64,000 bases of DNA, taken from Phragmites australis. Taxonomy: Eukaryota; Streptophyta; Magnoliopsida; Poales; Poaceae. Position numbers and translations under genes: made by a program. Below, in pieces: positions 11,618-21,689 of this stretch. The stretch covers positions 18,765,501 through 18,829,500 of the forward strand of contig NC_084932.1 of NCBI RefSeq assembly GCF_958298935.1. The letters are read 5' to 3'. The notes below the pieces were generated by a model. That model did not search any database. It was given only the letters and a program-made list of their open reading frames with translations, and was not told where the DNA came from. Each line of letters begins with the position of its first letter. Within the stretch, counting starts at the first letter, position 1.

Positions 11618-11627
11618 AGGGGGGAGG
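11618..11627 (+). other. Polypurine tract of element B
   Basis: 'aggggggagg' lies two bases before the LTR start TGTCACGTCC. It is the usual plus-strand primer site of an LTR retrotransposon. Confidence 0.75.
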
Positions 11628-11629
11628 TT

Positions 11630-13133
11630 TGTCACGTCCCAAAAATGCTAATTATGCAATTAAGCATGTGTAATCCTTATCGCATGTGTTTATGCATATT
11701 TATCTAACAAAAACTAGTTAAACATGTTCCAAATACCTTAGAGATGGTTTAGTGTACCTTGGAGACTCTCTAAACACTTTGGAGAAGGAAGAGAATAGAA
11801 GGAGGATGGTGAAGGGAGACTTAGGAAAATTTTAGCAAAAGAACCCCCTCGCGATCTAACCGGGGTCACCCGCGGTCTGATTGCCAGTTGTGCTGCCACG
11901 GGTTGCCACATGGATTTCCCCATGGTCCGATTAGAGCTATCTGTGGTCTGACCGCCAGCACAAAGAGGCTCTGGTTAAGTGGTCGATCGCCTCCCTCTCT
12001 CTACCTCTCACTGTCGATCACCTCCCTCTCTCTACCTCTCACTGTGATTGATCCGCTCGTTGCAATCGAAGGCCGGAGATAGGAGGTGGGAACCCCCATG
12101 AGCTTTCCGGAGGGCTTCCCCGAGTCTTCCCCTTCTTCCCGCCGGATTCGCTTTTTCTCGGCCTTTTCTCCCTCCGTGAGCTTTGTCACCTTCCGAAAAC
12201 CATATACGGAGATCAAAACTTCTACAGAGGATTCCAATCCACTAGAAAGTTCACCCACGCTAAGGTGAACCGCCCCATACCCTTCTCCTATCATTTCCTA
12301 GCTCGATCGGGTCACCGTTTCGATTTTTGCCTGGAACCCATTTTGAACCCAAGATGTAGATCTACTTTTTAAGGTTTTACATGTTCAAGCCGTGCATGGA
12401 GTCGGAACGACCACGTAAAATGTTTACCTAGCCCTAGGGAGTACATTGGTGCCATTCGTTGCCGAAGGCTTCACTTGAATCTTCATTGGTGACCTCACAA
12501 ACATTCTGCCTGTAGGTCTGGTCGTCTAACCGCTGCTCTGGCCAGTCTGACCGCCATTAGGTCGGTGGAAAAGATCAGTCAGCAACCAGGTTCAAAGTCA
12601 GACCGCCAATAGGGTCGGTCTGACTATTGGAGGGTGGTCTGACTGCCAGCTCAACTTCCGTCAGACCTCCAAAGGCCAAAACCTACTGCAAGCCGACAGT
12701 CTGACCGCCACCCCAAGGCCGGTCTGACCACCAACTTGTTGAAGCAAGGTACACTTAGGTTAGCTTATCTGGGGTTTCAAACTTCGGAACCCTAGTCCAT
12801 TAGCGACCCTTTTCAAATGTTTTCAAACCCCGGTGCTCTACTATTACTTGAGCATGCATCATTTATGTACTTTTCCTTTGTTCGCCTATTTATGCATTAC
12901 ATCTGTGATTCTTTTAGAGAGCGTTGAATAGACGGTTCAAACGAGTGAGGGCGGCACCGAGGTGCCCCACTTCTATGAGTTGTGTGAGGGTAGCGTCAGG
13001 CAACTGATGGAGCAGCAAGGCAAGCATCTAAGCATATTACACCCTTTGTTCAATTGAATGTGTTTCGCGGATTCGAAAGCGCCATTGTTCGAATTATGTA
13101 TGTATTGACATTGAATATGAATATATGCGGCCG
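11630..13133 (+). repeat. LTR of element B, first part
   Basis: It begins TGTCACGTCCCAAAAATGC directly after the polypurine tract. Clusters of 'ggtctgac(c/t)gcca' occur at 11860-11960 and 12500-12740. The stretch at 12960-13060 (gaggtgccccac ... ggcaagcatctaagc) looks like the late LTR region of chromoviruses. The right edge of this part is not certain; the orientation signals change at about 13134-13174. Confidence 0.62.
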
Positions 13134-13760
13134 TGCTAGTATACACAAAGTATACGAGAGAACAGGAGACAAATGTAACTGAAACACGTAAACTTTATTC
13201 ATTCATTATCGAAATCATAAAGTATAGTTTCATTGATACAACATTTGCTCCACACACACATACGCACATGGTATCTAACTAGTCTTCATACGACTTCTTC
13301 GTCCTGGTTCCCGTGGCCTAGTGAGACCCTTGGTTAATTACGCCCGTCTCGGGCTACCTCCAATTAAGCTGCATGCTGGTCGTACTGAGGAGCCCAACGC
13401 TGCGCTTAGCTCACTAACTCCCTCAAGCTTGGGAATAATCCTCATCGGCCGTCTCTGAAAGGCAATAGGGCAATGGCCACAAAGGCTAACGCCACAAAGG
13501 GGGAAAGCCACACAGACATCAGGTAACAAGCCACAAAGGCATCAGGTAAAAGGCCACAAAAGGCAGAGGGTGATCACAACATGTATGAGCAAAATCATCA
13601 ATAAGGCAAGATCACCCATAGGGCAAAATCAAGCCACCAAGCATCACAAAAGCAATGGAGGGAAAGTAGCAACAAGCCACAGTAGCAATCATAGCCTCAA
13701 CCATCCTACAATGAAACCATCGACAATAGAGAAGTAGGGCCGACAATAGGGGCAGCCACC
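13134..13760. other. Unassigned segment, left part (continues at 25545)
   Basis: No gene. It holds a loose repeat of 'gccacaaaggc' and 'catcaggtaa' at 13450-13570 and AT-rich DNA at 13170-13250. Possible element edges are 'TGCTAGTATACACA' (about 13127) and 'TGTAACTGAAAC' (13174). It is separated from its continuation by the SIRE element, whose target duplication (13756-13760) shows that the two parts were contiguous. Confidence 0.45.
13756..13760. repeat. Target-site duplication, left copy (ccacc) of the SIRE element
   Basis: 'ccacc' precedes the LTR start at 13761 and recurs directly after the other LTR at 25540-25544. This is the 5-bp duplication expected of a copia integrase. Confidence 0.9.
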
Positions 13761-15369
13761 TGAAAGTGCCTAGAGGGGGGGTGAATAGGCTTATCTGAAA
13801 TTTAAAACTAAAAACAGCGGATTAAACTGCCGGATATTCCGGTGAAGATCGGATACTCCGGTATGGTCCGGAGTATCCGGTCTAGTCCGGAGTCTCCGGC
13901 CTGACAGGAAATTTTAGAATAAATTTGAACTAAGGATCACAGCTAGATTCTATGAGATGCACTAGGTCAAGTAGATATTACTAAGCTAGAATAACAATTA
14001 AAACTAGCAAGATTGATACTATAGCAATTTAAATGACAAATTATCAAATGCACACGATCAAGTGAGTTTCACAAGAAAGAACACGAGAATATATCCCGGA
14101 GTTCGGCCACCTCACAAAGAAGTGCCTACGTCTCCGTTGAGGAGCTCACAAAGAGCTGGGTCTTCTCCAACCCTATCCTCTTCTAGCGACCACAAAGATC
14201 AAGATAGAAATTCTTACTCAATATGAAGGTGCTTACAAACTTCCCGAGGCACACCACAAGTTTTGGGTGCTCTTCGGGCAACTCCTCTCCTTCTAGAAAC
14301 CCAAAGCTTCAAAGGAGATGATCGCAGTAAATGCTCGATGAAGAACTCAATGCTCAAGTGGCTTGAACCCTCTCCAAACCCACACTCTCAAATTTGTGCA
14401 AATTTGGCTCTAGAGATGATTGGAGAGGCTTTGAATGCTCTTAAAGTGCTCAAGAGGTCTCAAGGAAACCAGCCACAGCAAGCACTAAATGATATGGAGA
14501 GAGGAGGCATTTATAGCCCTCTCTCACAGACTAGCCGTTACTGTTTTTGTCAGAGCTTACCGGAGTATCCGGTGAACACCGGAGTCTCCGGTCCTAATTC
14601 CAAAAACGGCGTCAGAACGGTCACGAACGTGTCAGAACTAGCCGTTACAGTTCTGTTTAATTACCGGAGTCTCCGGTGAACACCGGAGTCTCCGGTCCTG
14701 ACAGATTTTCCAAAACAGACTAAGTCCGGAGACTAGCCGGATCCTCCGGCATCTCCAGGTACCGGAGTATCCGGTGAACACCGGAGACTCCGGTCTTTAC
14801 TATTAATTATCAAAAAGATTAAAAGCTAACCGAGAGCCTCTGCCGGAGTCTACCTCGGAGACTCCGACTGCACACAAAACATTTTACCGGAGTATCCGGT
14901 GAACACCGGAGACTCCGGTCTTTTTCTTGAAAAGATTAACCCGCAACCGAGACTCTCTGTCGGAGGCTAGCACGGAGACTCCGGCTGAACGCTGAGTACC
15001 GGAGTATCCGGTGAACACCGGAGACTCCGGACTCAGAAGATTTTCAGAAAGAGTTTTGTGTCCGTGAGTGAATGTGTCTCTCAATTGGGTGATTCTAAAG
15101 GATCTCTTGAGCATTGAGACACTAATCAAGCAAATAAATTCATTCATCTAAGACAAAATCTATCGTAGACTCAATTGCAAAAGTAAAAAGAATTTAAGCC
15201 CTATCTTATATCCTTCGTTGATTCTTCAATTGTTTCGACGGGCGTCAAACGTCATTTACCTTCACACCTAATGCTCATACCTGTTCAATACTCACAAAGT
15301 ATGTTAGTTCTTTAATCGTTTTGTCATCAATAAGCCAAAACCCACTTAGGGGGCCTAGATGCACTTTCA
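13761..15369 (-). repeat. 3' LTR of the SIRE element
   Basis: 1609 bp with TG...CA ends, colinear with 23928-25539. It carries about five copies of a 34-bp near-palindrome starting at 14559, 14663, 14761, 14886 and 14998, each built from 'ACCGGAGTATCCGGTG', AA and the near reverse complement. Confidence 0.95.
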
Positions 15370-15384
15370 ATCTCCCCCTTTTTG
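15370..15384 (-). other. Polypurine tract of the SIRE element
   Basis: On the minus strand 'ccaaaaagggggagat' directly precedes the 3' LTR start TGAAAGTGC. Confidence 0.85.
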
Positions 15385-15790
15385 GTGATTGATGACAACT
15401 CGATTAAAGGATACACAAGGATATATGAAAAAGGTTTTGAATTCTAGAAGATATGGTAAGCTCCCCCTAAATGTGTGCATTGTTCTAAGCAAAGTTAAAC
15501 AACAATGCATTTATTTAGGAATTTGAACACAAGAGCTCCCCCTATATCCTAGAATCCGTGGGATGCCAAAGTTTATGAAAAGACATAGAGCACACAAAAC
15601 TAATGAAAGTACAACAATTATCATACTAACATAAAGGTCTTATGAATTTAAATAACACAAGGTTCATCACAAACAAGAATCCAATTGTCCAACGGCGAAA
15701 GAGATTTAAAGGAGACCAAAACTAAGGAAACTAAGATAAAGGATAACTATCTCTCCCCCTTTGGCATCAAGCACCAAAAAGAGAGAGAGC
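15385..15790 (-). other. Spacer between the third ORF and the polypurine tract
   Basis: AT-rich, no ORF. It contains several 'agctccccct' strings near 15460-15545, that is, extra purine tracts when read on the element strand. Otherwise nothing is seen. Confidence 0.5.
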
Positions 15791-17488
15791 CTACTCGCTG
15801 CTACCATCTTCCTCATCATCTTCTTCCTCGTCTTCACTTCCTTCGTTGCCGTCAGAGGAATCGTCTTGAGCTTGTTGGTGAGAACTTTCGGCTGCTGCTT
15901 GAGCTTCATCATACCATGCCCAAGGGTTCTCAACCTCAAAAGGTGCACTCTCCGCTTCATCTGACTCAATAGGAGAGCAAGGAGGTTGGAGATTCATGGA
16001 TGTGTACATTTGTTTCTGACGATTCTCCATTTTCTTTAAGCGAGCACCTTGATCCTTGATTTGAGTGGCATTGTGAGTGCAAATCTTGAAAATTGCTTTG
16101 AGAGCACTCTTGATGAAAGAAGACCCTCGAGGTGGAGCACGTCTCGAGGCAAACGGTCTTGAGCTAGGAGGAGCACGAGGAGGTGATGGAGATGGAGAGG
16201 GAGCTCGAATGTTCAAAGGCCTCATTCTGTATGGTTCATGCTTAATCTCCTTGACAAAAGTCTTTTTGGATATCCTTTCAATGATAAACATGAGATAAGG
16301 GGCATATCCACAACTTTTTATAGGCGACTTGGATGTAAAAACAATTTCCTCCCAAAGAAAGTGAGCCACGCTGAAAGGAGCATGATCATTTGACATGGCT
16401 GCAAGTAGATTTCTGGAGATACTTTGAACTGTTGTTGCATCTCCACTCTTGGGCGCCAAGGTGAGCCGGAATAGGGAGTTCAAACATCGATAGAAAGGCC
16501 TCATCCCTGTAAGTTTTCCGAACTCAACTCGTCCATGATTTAGATACATGAACCCAATTTCTTCCAATGTCAGTTGATTCTCATTGTGAATTTGATCCTT
16601 GGAAGTATCTCTGGCATCTAGATGTAAGTAGTGAGCGAAGCCTCTGAAACTGATCCTGTATTTGACTCCCTCTGTCATCCAGTGCATAATGGGATTTTCA
16701 CATCCCTCAAACCACACTGTGGCATAGAATTGTGCGATAACCTCCTCGCACCAATCATACCTGAAAGCCATAATATTTTTCACCCTTTTGCTCTCACAGG
16801 CTGCAATCACTTCAGTGAACACCGGGTCGTTCTTCCTGGCCATATAATCCCAATCAATCCATTGCATGGGAGTAATAGGCTTCTTTTTGGCCAAAATTAC
16901 TGTCTCATAGAAGTCTGCCTGAAAGTCATTCCAGAAACGATAATCGGCAACATTCTTCTCAAAATCATATGGGTTGTTTAACCTTTCACTAACAACCCTT
17001 GATACATTCTTCATGTAGTTTACTGTCCTTTTTGGAGCATCAACAACAGAAGCAGTTCTCCGGGGTCTGTGAAGCTTTAAGGGTCCAATGACTTCATCAG
17101 CTTGTTCTTCTTCATTATCCTCGGATTCAGATGAGCTATCTTGTGCAACACCTTTGCCTCTTTCTTCAGTAGAAGGCATCCTTCCTCGACCTCTTCCTGC
17201 AGTTACTTTGGCTGGCCCCTTTCCCCTTGCAGACTCTCGGCCTCGCATAGCTTGAGATTTGGTTCGGCAGATGGTCACAAGGTCCCTGTCACCACTTCCA
17301 GCAACTCTGCCTTCCTCGATGTGAATACCACCACTTGCTGCTATTTTGCGGACTCTTTCACCACTGGCATGGCCGCTTCCACTATCTTCTGATTGGGCAG
17401 GAGCACTTGATTCTTGAGCGCGGGGGTCACTTCTTTGTTTCTTCTTCCTCTCAAAAGTGCGACCCTTCTCAAAATGGTCTCCGGCCAT
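15791..17488 (-). CDS. Third ORF (env-position protein) of the SIRE element, intact, 565 aa
   Basis: It follows pol at the place where SIRE elements carry an 'envelope-like' gene. The start at 17488 (MAGDHFEKGRTF) is chosen over the ORF-opening Met 11 codons upstream because the leading residues look like leader. Layout: a basic and serine-rich N-terminus of about 130 residues; a folded middle with many aromatic residues (NNPYDFEKNVADYRFWNDF, WIDWDYMARKND, MTEGVKYRISFRGFAHYL, FMYLNHGRVEFGKLTGM); a proline/arginine linker (APSPSPSPPRAPPSSRPF); a possible short coiled coil (ARLKKMENRQKQMYTSM); and an acidic tail. The middle resembles the 'putative plant transposon protein' family of grass elements. 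I see no signal peptide or clear membrane anchor, so an envelope function is not supported. Confidence 0.75.
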   Translation of the reverse strand: MAGDHFEKGRTFERKKKQRSDPRAQESSAPAQSEDSGSGHASGERVRKIAASGGIHIEEGRVAGSGDRDLVTICRTKSQAMRGRESARGKGPAKVTAGRGRGRMPSTEERGKGVAQDSSSESEDNEEEQADEVIGPLKLHRPRRTASVVDAPKRTVNYMKNVSRVVSERLNNPYDFEKNVADYRFWNDFQADFYETVILAKKKPITPMQWIDWDYMARKNDPVFTEVIAACESKRVKNIMAFRYDWCEEVIAQFYATVWFEGCENPIMHWMTEGVKYRISFRGFAHYLHLDARDTSKDQIHNENQLTLEEIGFMYLNHGRVEFGKLTGMRPFYRCLNSLFRLTLAPKSGDATTVQSISRNLLAAMSNDHAPFSVAHFLWEEIVFTSKSPIKSCGYAPYLMFIIERISKKTFVKEIKHEPYRMRPLNIRAPSPSPSPPRAPPSSRPFASRRAPPRGSSFIKSALKAIFKICTHNATQIKDQGARLKKMENRQKQMYTSMNLQPPCSPIESDEAESAPFEVENPWAWYDEAQAAAESSHQQAQDDSSDGNEGSEDEEEDDEEDGSSE

Positions 17489-18452
17489 TGCAAGAGCACC
17501 TAGAAGAAATGGAATGAACAAAGAATTTTAAGGAAAAAAGGATTGGACAGAAAAAAAGCCAAAATTTCAGGCTGATACCGGAGTATCCGGTGAACACCGG
17601 ATACTCCGGTCGGCCCCGACAGGAAACCTAACAAGCTAGGGTTTTGAAGACATGGCCAACTAGAGATGAAACAAGTTTGGGAATGGGTTCTAGAGGGTAC
17701 TAGAAACTATTCTACCAAAGGAAAACGACTCTAGACAAGAGCATTGAGAGATCGGGAAGATTGTTGAAAACGGTACCTTTGAGCTCAAATCCTCCGTGGA
17801 TTTTTGAGAAATAGAGATCTCCGGAGATTCCGGCCTTTAATCCAAGAGAGAAACGTAGCAAGACTTGAAGATCCTTGGGTTCCTCTCAAAATCGCCGGAG
17901 AGAAGGTCGTTTGGAGAGAGGACAAGAGAATAGATGGGAAGAGGTAACTGTTCGGGCTGGGGAAATATATAGAATTCTGGAGACACCGGAAACTCCGGTG
18001 TAGACTGGAGACTCCGGTCCTGATACTCTTACCGGAGACTCCGGTGGAGACCGGAGACTCCGGTCCTGACACTTGTACCGGAGACTCCGGTGAATACCGG
18101 ACTGTCTGGTAACTGGAAACAGAACGGAATAACGCTGAGTCTGTGAACAGTGTCAGGTCCGGATACTTCGGTGAACACCGGACATTCCGGGACCTGGAAC
18201 TGTCACAGCAGGATTTAGAGCTGAAGAAATTGAAAAAGATTTTCTGGAAGGAAGATGTTGGACAAGAGGATTAATTTGTCAAATGTGATCAGTCAATCAA
18301 GCATCATTACATAACTATGATCACAAGTTACAAATTATGATCGGGAGATCAAAAAATCCAAATAATTTTGAGAAAAACACTCAAAATGCAGTTTTCGCAA
18401 ACTCTTAACTAGAAAAGCTATAAATCTACAACAAGCAAGTGTATGCAATAGT
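17489..18452 (-). other. Non-coding spacer between pol and the third ORF, with palindrome copies
   Basis: No ORF. One copy of the CCGG palindrome is at 17577-17610 and a cluster of variants lies at about 17975-18195, the same motif as in the LTRs. The region could hold a splice acceptor or promoter for the third ORF, but none can be proven from sequence. Confidence 0.6.
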
Positions 18453-19880
18453 TCAAGCCACGTTCCGAGAATCTAGGACATTTAATTCACTTCTCAACTC
18501 ACAAAACCTTTGCTCATCTAGTGGTTTAGTGAGGATATCGGCTAATTGTTTTTCGGTTCTCACATGGCGAATGTCAATATCCCCTTTTGTTGCATGATCT
18601 CTCAAGAAATGATGTCTAATATCTATGTGCTTGGTTCTTGAGTGTTGTACAGGATTGTTGGCTATTTTGATGGCACTCTCATTATCACATAAAAGTGGAA
18701 TTTTGGGAGTTTTGTGGCCATAGTCTCTTAGAGTTTGCTTCATCCATAGGAGTTGAGCACAACATGCTCCCGCGGCAACATATTCAGCTTCGGCAGTGGA
18801 TAGAGCTACGGAGTTTAGTTTCTTGGATGACCATGACACTAAGGACCTACCCAAGAATTGGCAAGTACCCGAAGTACTCTTCCTATCCACCTTACAACCG
18901 GCATAATCGGAGTCCGAATAGCCGATAAGGTCAAAAGATGACCCTTTTGGATACCAAAGCCCAAGGTATGGAGTATGAACTAAATATCGAAGAATCCTCT
19001 TAACGGCCATCAAATGGCACTCTTTGGGAGCGGCTTGAAATCTTGCACACATGCACACACTAAGCATGATATCGGGCCTAGATGCACATAAGTAAAGCAA
19101 AGATCCAATCATAGAACGATATACCTTTTGATCCACACTTTTGCCTTCTCCATTGAGATCAAGATGTCCATTAGCTTGCATGGGCGTTTTGATTGGTTTG
19201 GCATTCTCCATGTCAAATTTCTTGAGCATATCTTTGATGTACTTGGTTTGGCAAATGAAGGTTCCTTCCTTGAGTTGCTTGATTTGAAATCCAAGAAAGA
19301 ACTTCAATTCTCCCATCATGGACATCTCAAACCTTCTTGTCATGATCCTACTAAAATCTTCACAAAATTGTTGATTAGTAGAACCAAATATAATGTCATC
19401 GACATATATTTGGCAAACAAATAAATCATTATCAACATTCTTAGTAAAGAGAGTAGAGTCGGCTTTGCCTATTTCAAAGCTCTTTTTGACAAGAAAATCC
19501 CTAAGGCATTCATACCATGCTCTAGGAGCTTGTTTTAGCCCATAGAGCGCCTTATGGAGTTTAAAAACATACTCGGGATGTTTGGGATCTTCAAAGCCGG
19601 GCGGTTGCTCCACATACACCAATTCAGATATTGGTCCATTTAGAAATGCGCTCTTCACGTCCATTTGATATAACTTGAAATCATGGTGAGTAGCATAGGC
19701 TAATAAAATACGAATTGACTCTAGCCTAGCTACGGGAGCGTATGTCTCACCAAAATCCAAAACTTCGATTTGAGTGAATCCTTGAGCAACCAAACGAGCT
19801 TTGTTCCTTGTTACTATCCCATTTTCATCTTGTTTGTTGCGGAAGACCCATTTTGTTTTGGCCTTTCCACCAAAGACCAA
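18453..19880 (-). CDS. pol: SIRE pol, C-terminal part: reverse transcriptase and RNase H
   Basis: Copia RT with [62 protein letters not shown] and an intact catalytic YVDD ([11 protein letters not shown]). RNase H follows with [31 protein letters not shown], and the C-terminal [13 protein letters not shown] and [11 protein letters not shown]. It overlaps the upstream pol frame (19814-19880) in another frame, so a small indel near 19850 splits one polyprotein into two ORFs. The frame has no other lesion. Confidence 0.92.
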   Translation of the reverse strand: MVFGGKAKTKWVFRNKQDENGIVTRNKARLVAQGFTQIEVLDFGETYAPVARLESIRILLAYATHHDFKLYQMDVKSAFLNGPISELVYVEQPPGFEDPKHPEYVFKLHKALYGLKQAPRAWYECLRDFLVKKSFEIGKADSTLFTKNVDNDLFVCQIYVDDIIFGSTNQQFCEDFSRIMTRRFEMSMMGELKFFLGFQIKQLKEGTFICQTKYIKDMLKKFDMENAKPIKTPMQANGHLDLNGEGKSVDQKVYRSMIGSLLYLCASRPDIMLSVCMCARFQAAPKECHLMAVKRILRYLVHTPYLGLWYPKGSSFDLIGYSDSDYAGCKVDRKSTSGTCQFLGRSLVSWSSKKLNSVALSTAEAEYVAAGACCAQLLWMKQTLRDYGHKTPKIPLLCDNESAIKIANNPVQHSRTKHIDIRHHFLRDHATKGDIDIRHVRTEKQLADILTKPLDEQRFCELRSELNVLDSRNVA

Positions 19881-21676
19881 ACTTCATTTCTTTTAAAGTT
19901 GTTCAATTCTTCTTGCATAGCCATTATCCAATCCGGATCATCAAGCGCTTCTTCTACCTTCAAAGGTTCCAAAGAGGAAACAAAAGAGTAAAATTCACAA
20001 AAATTTGTAATTCTTGAACGAGTAGTTACCCCCTTTTGTATATCACCAAGGATGTTGTCCACGGGGTGATCTCTTTGGATACTTTGATGAACACGTGGAT
20101 GTGGCATTTGAGATTGATGTTGGATGTCTTCCACTTCATTATTCAAGAAATTGTTCGGATCTTCATGGTCTTGATGTTGATCTTGTGATCTCTTGTCGTC
20201 TTGATCTTGGGTTGACATTGATGGTTCAACTTGCATTGATGAAGATGGTTGATCCCTATCTATTTGAGCTTCTTGAGTCTTTTCTTGTTCTAGGGGCTTG
20301 ATTTCGCCAATTGCCATCTTCTTGATTGCTTCGCTTGGTATTTCTTCATCATCTAAAACATTTGTATCCACTTGCTCCACTTGGGAGCCATTAGATTCAT
20401 CGAATGTTACGTCTCTCGCAATTTCAACACATCCGGTGGTTTTGTTGAAAATGCGGTAAGCGTAAGCATTTGAACCATAACCAAGCATAAACCCTTCATC
20501 TACCTTTGGAGCAAATTTAGAACTTCTAGATTTCTTGTTTAAAATAAAGTATTTGCTACCAAAGACTTTAAAATAGGAAACATTTGGCTTGTTACCGGTT
20601 AGAAGCTCGTATGAAGTTTTGTTCAACAACTTGTGTAAATATAACCGGTTGATGGCATGGCATGCGGTGTTGATTGTTTCCGCCCAAAATTGATCCGATA
20701 CTTTGTATTCATCAAGCATTGTTCTTGCGGATTCAATTAGAGTCCTATTCTTTCTTTCGACCACTCCATTTTGTTGAGGGGAGTATGGAGCCGAGAACTC
20801 ATGCTTGATTCCTTCTTCATCAAGAAACTCTTCAACTTGTATGTTCTTGAATTCGCTTCCATTGTCGCTTCTAACTCTCTTGATCTTTACTTCGAATTCA
20901 TTTTGTGCTCTTCTCACAAACTTCTTGAGAATGGCTTGAGTTTCGCTTTTATCATGCAAGAAGAATACCCAAGTGAAACGTGAAAAATCATCAACAATAA
21001 CTAAACCATATTTGTTACCTCCGATACTTATATAAGTGATTGGCCCAAATAAGTCCATGTGAAGGAGTTCCAATGGTCTTGAAGTGGTCATCACATTTTT
21101 CAAGGGATGAGATGCTCCAACTTGCTTTCCCGCTTGGCATGCACTACAAACTCTATTTTTCTCAAAGGTCACATTCGTTAGTCCTAGAATGTGTTCGCCC
21201 CTTTGAAGTTTGGACAAATTCCTCATGCCAACATGAGCAAGTCGGCGATGCCAAAGCCAACCCATGCTAGACTTAGCCATCAAGCAAGTTTTAGGCATCA
21301 CTCCATCCGTTGAAAAATCAACAAGATAGAGTTTACCCTTCAACTTGCCCGTGAAGACCATAGAGGCGTCCTCCCTTCTAGAGATGACCACACTCTCATT
21401 TGTAAAAAGACAATTATAACCAATTTCACATAATTGAGATACGGATAATAAGTTGTAATTGAGTGATTTTACTAACAAGACATTTGAAATGGAAGTATCA
21501 TTTGAGATGGCAATTTTACCTAGTCCCATTACCTCTCCTTTTCCATTATCGCCAAAGATGATGTTTTCATGAGGTCCTCCATTTTCTTCAAAGGAGGAGA
21601 ACATACTCTTTTCTCCGGTCATATGATTGGTACAACCGCTATCAATGACCCAACTTGATCCACCGGAGGAGTATGC
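19814..21676 (-). CDS. pol: SIRE pol, N-terminal part: protease end, integrase, start of RT
   Basis: The open frame begins after a TAG at 21677-21679. Protease catalytic DSG codons lie at 21635-21643 in this frame ([14 protein letters not shown]). Then come a GAG-pre-integrase zinc region ([23 protein letters not shown]), the integrase core with [19 protein letters not shown] and [11 protein letters not shown], and an acidic, Gln-rich linker before the RT N-terminus ([20 protein letters not shown]). It ends by frameshift in early RT. The gag stop (21690-21692) lies upstream in a different frame; see findings. Confidence 0.92.
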   Translation of the reverse strand, partial: AYSSGGSSWVIDSGCTNHMTGEKSMFSSFEENGGPHENIIFGDNGKGEVMGLGKIAISNDTSISNVLLVKSLNYNLLSVSQLCEIGYNCLFTNESVVISRREDASMVFTGKLKGKLYLVDFSTDGVMPKTCLMAKSSMGWLWHRRLAHVGMRNLSKLQRGEHILGLTNVTFEKNRVCSACQAGKQVGASHPLKNVMTTSRPLELLHMDLFGPITYISIGGNKYGLVIVDDFSRFTWVFFLHDKSETQAILKKFVRRAQNEFEVKIKRVRSDNGSEFKNIQVEEFLDEEGIKHEFSAPYSPQQNGVVERKNRTLIESARTMLDEYKVSDQFWAETINTACHAINRLYLHKLLNKTSYELLTGNKPNVSYFKVFGSKYFILNKKSRSSKFAPKVDEGFMLGYGSNAYAYRIFNKTTGCVEIARDVTFDESNGSQVEQVDTNVLDDEEIPSEAIKKMAIGEIKPLEQEKTQEAQIDRDQPSSSMQVEPSMSTQDQDDKRSQDQHQDHEDPNNFLNNEVEDIQHQSQMPHPRVHQSIQRDHPVDNILGDIQKGVTTRSRITNFCEFYSFVSSLEPLKVEEALDDPDWIMAMQEELNNFKRNEVWSLVERPKQNGSSATNKMKMG

Positions 21677-21689
21677 CTACAAAACAAAG

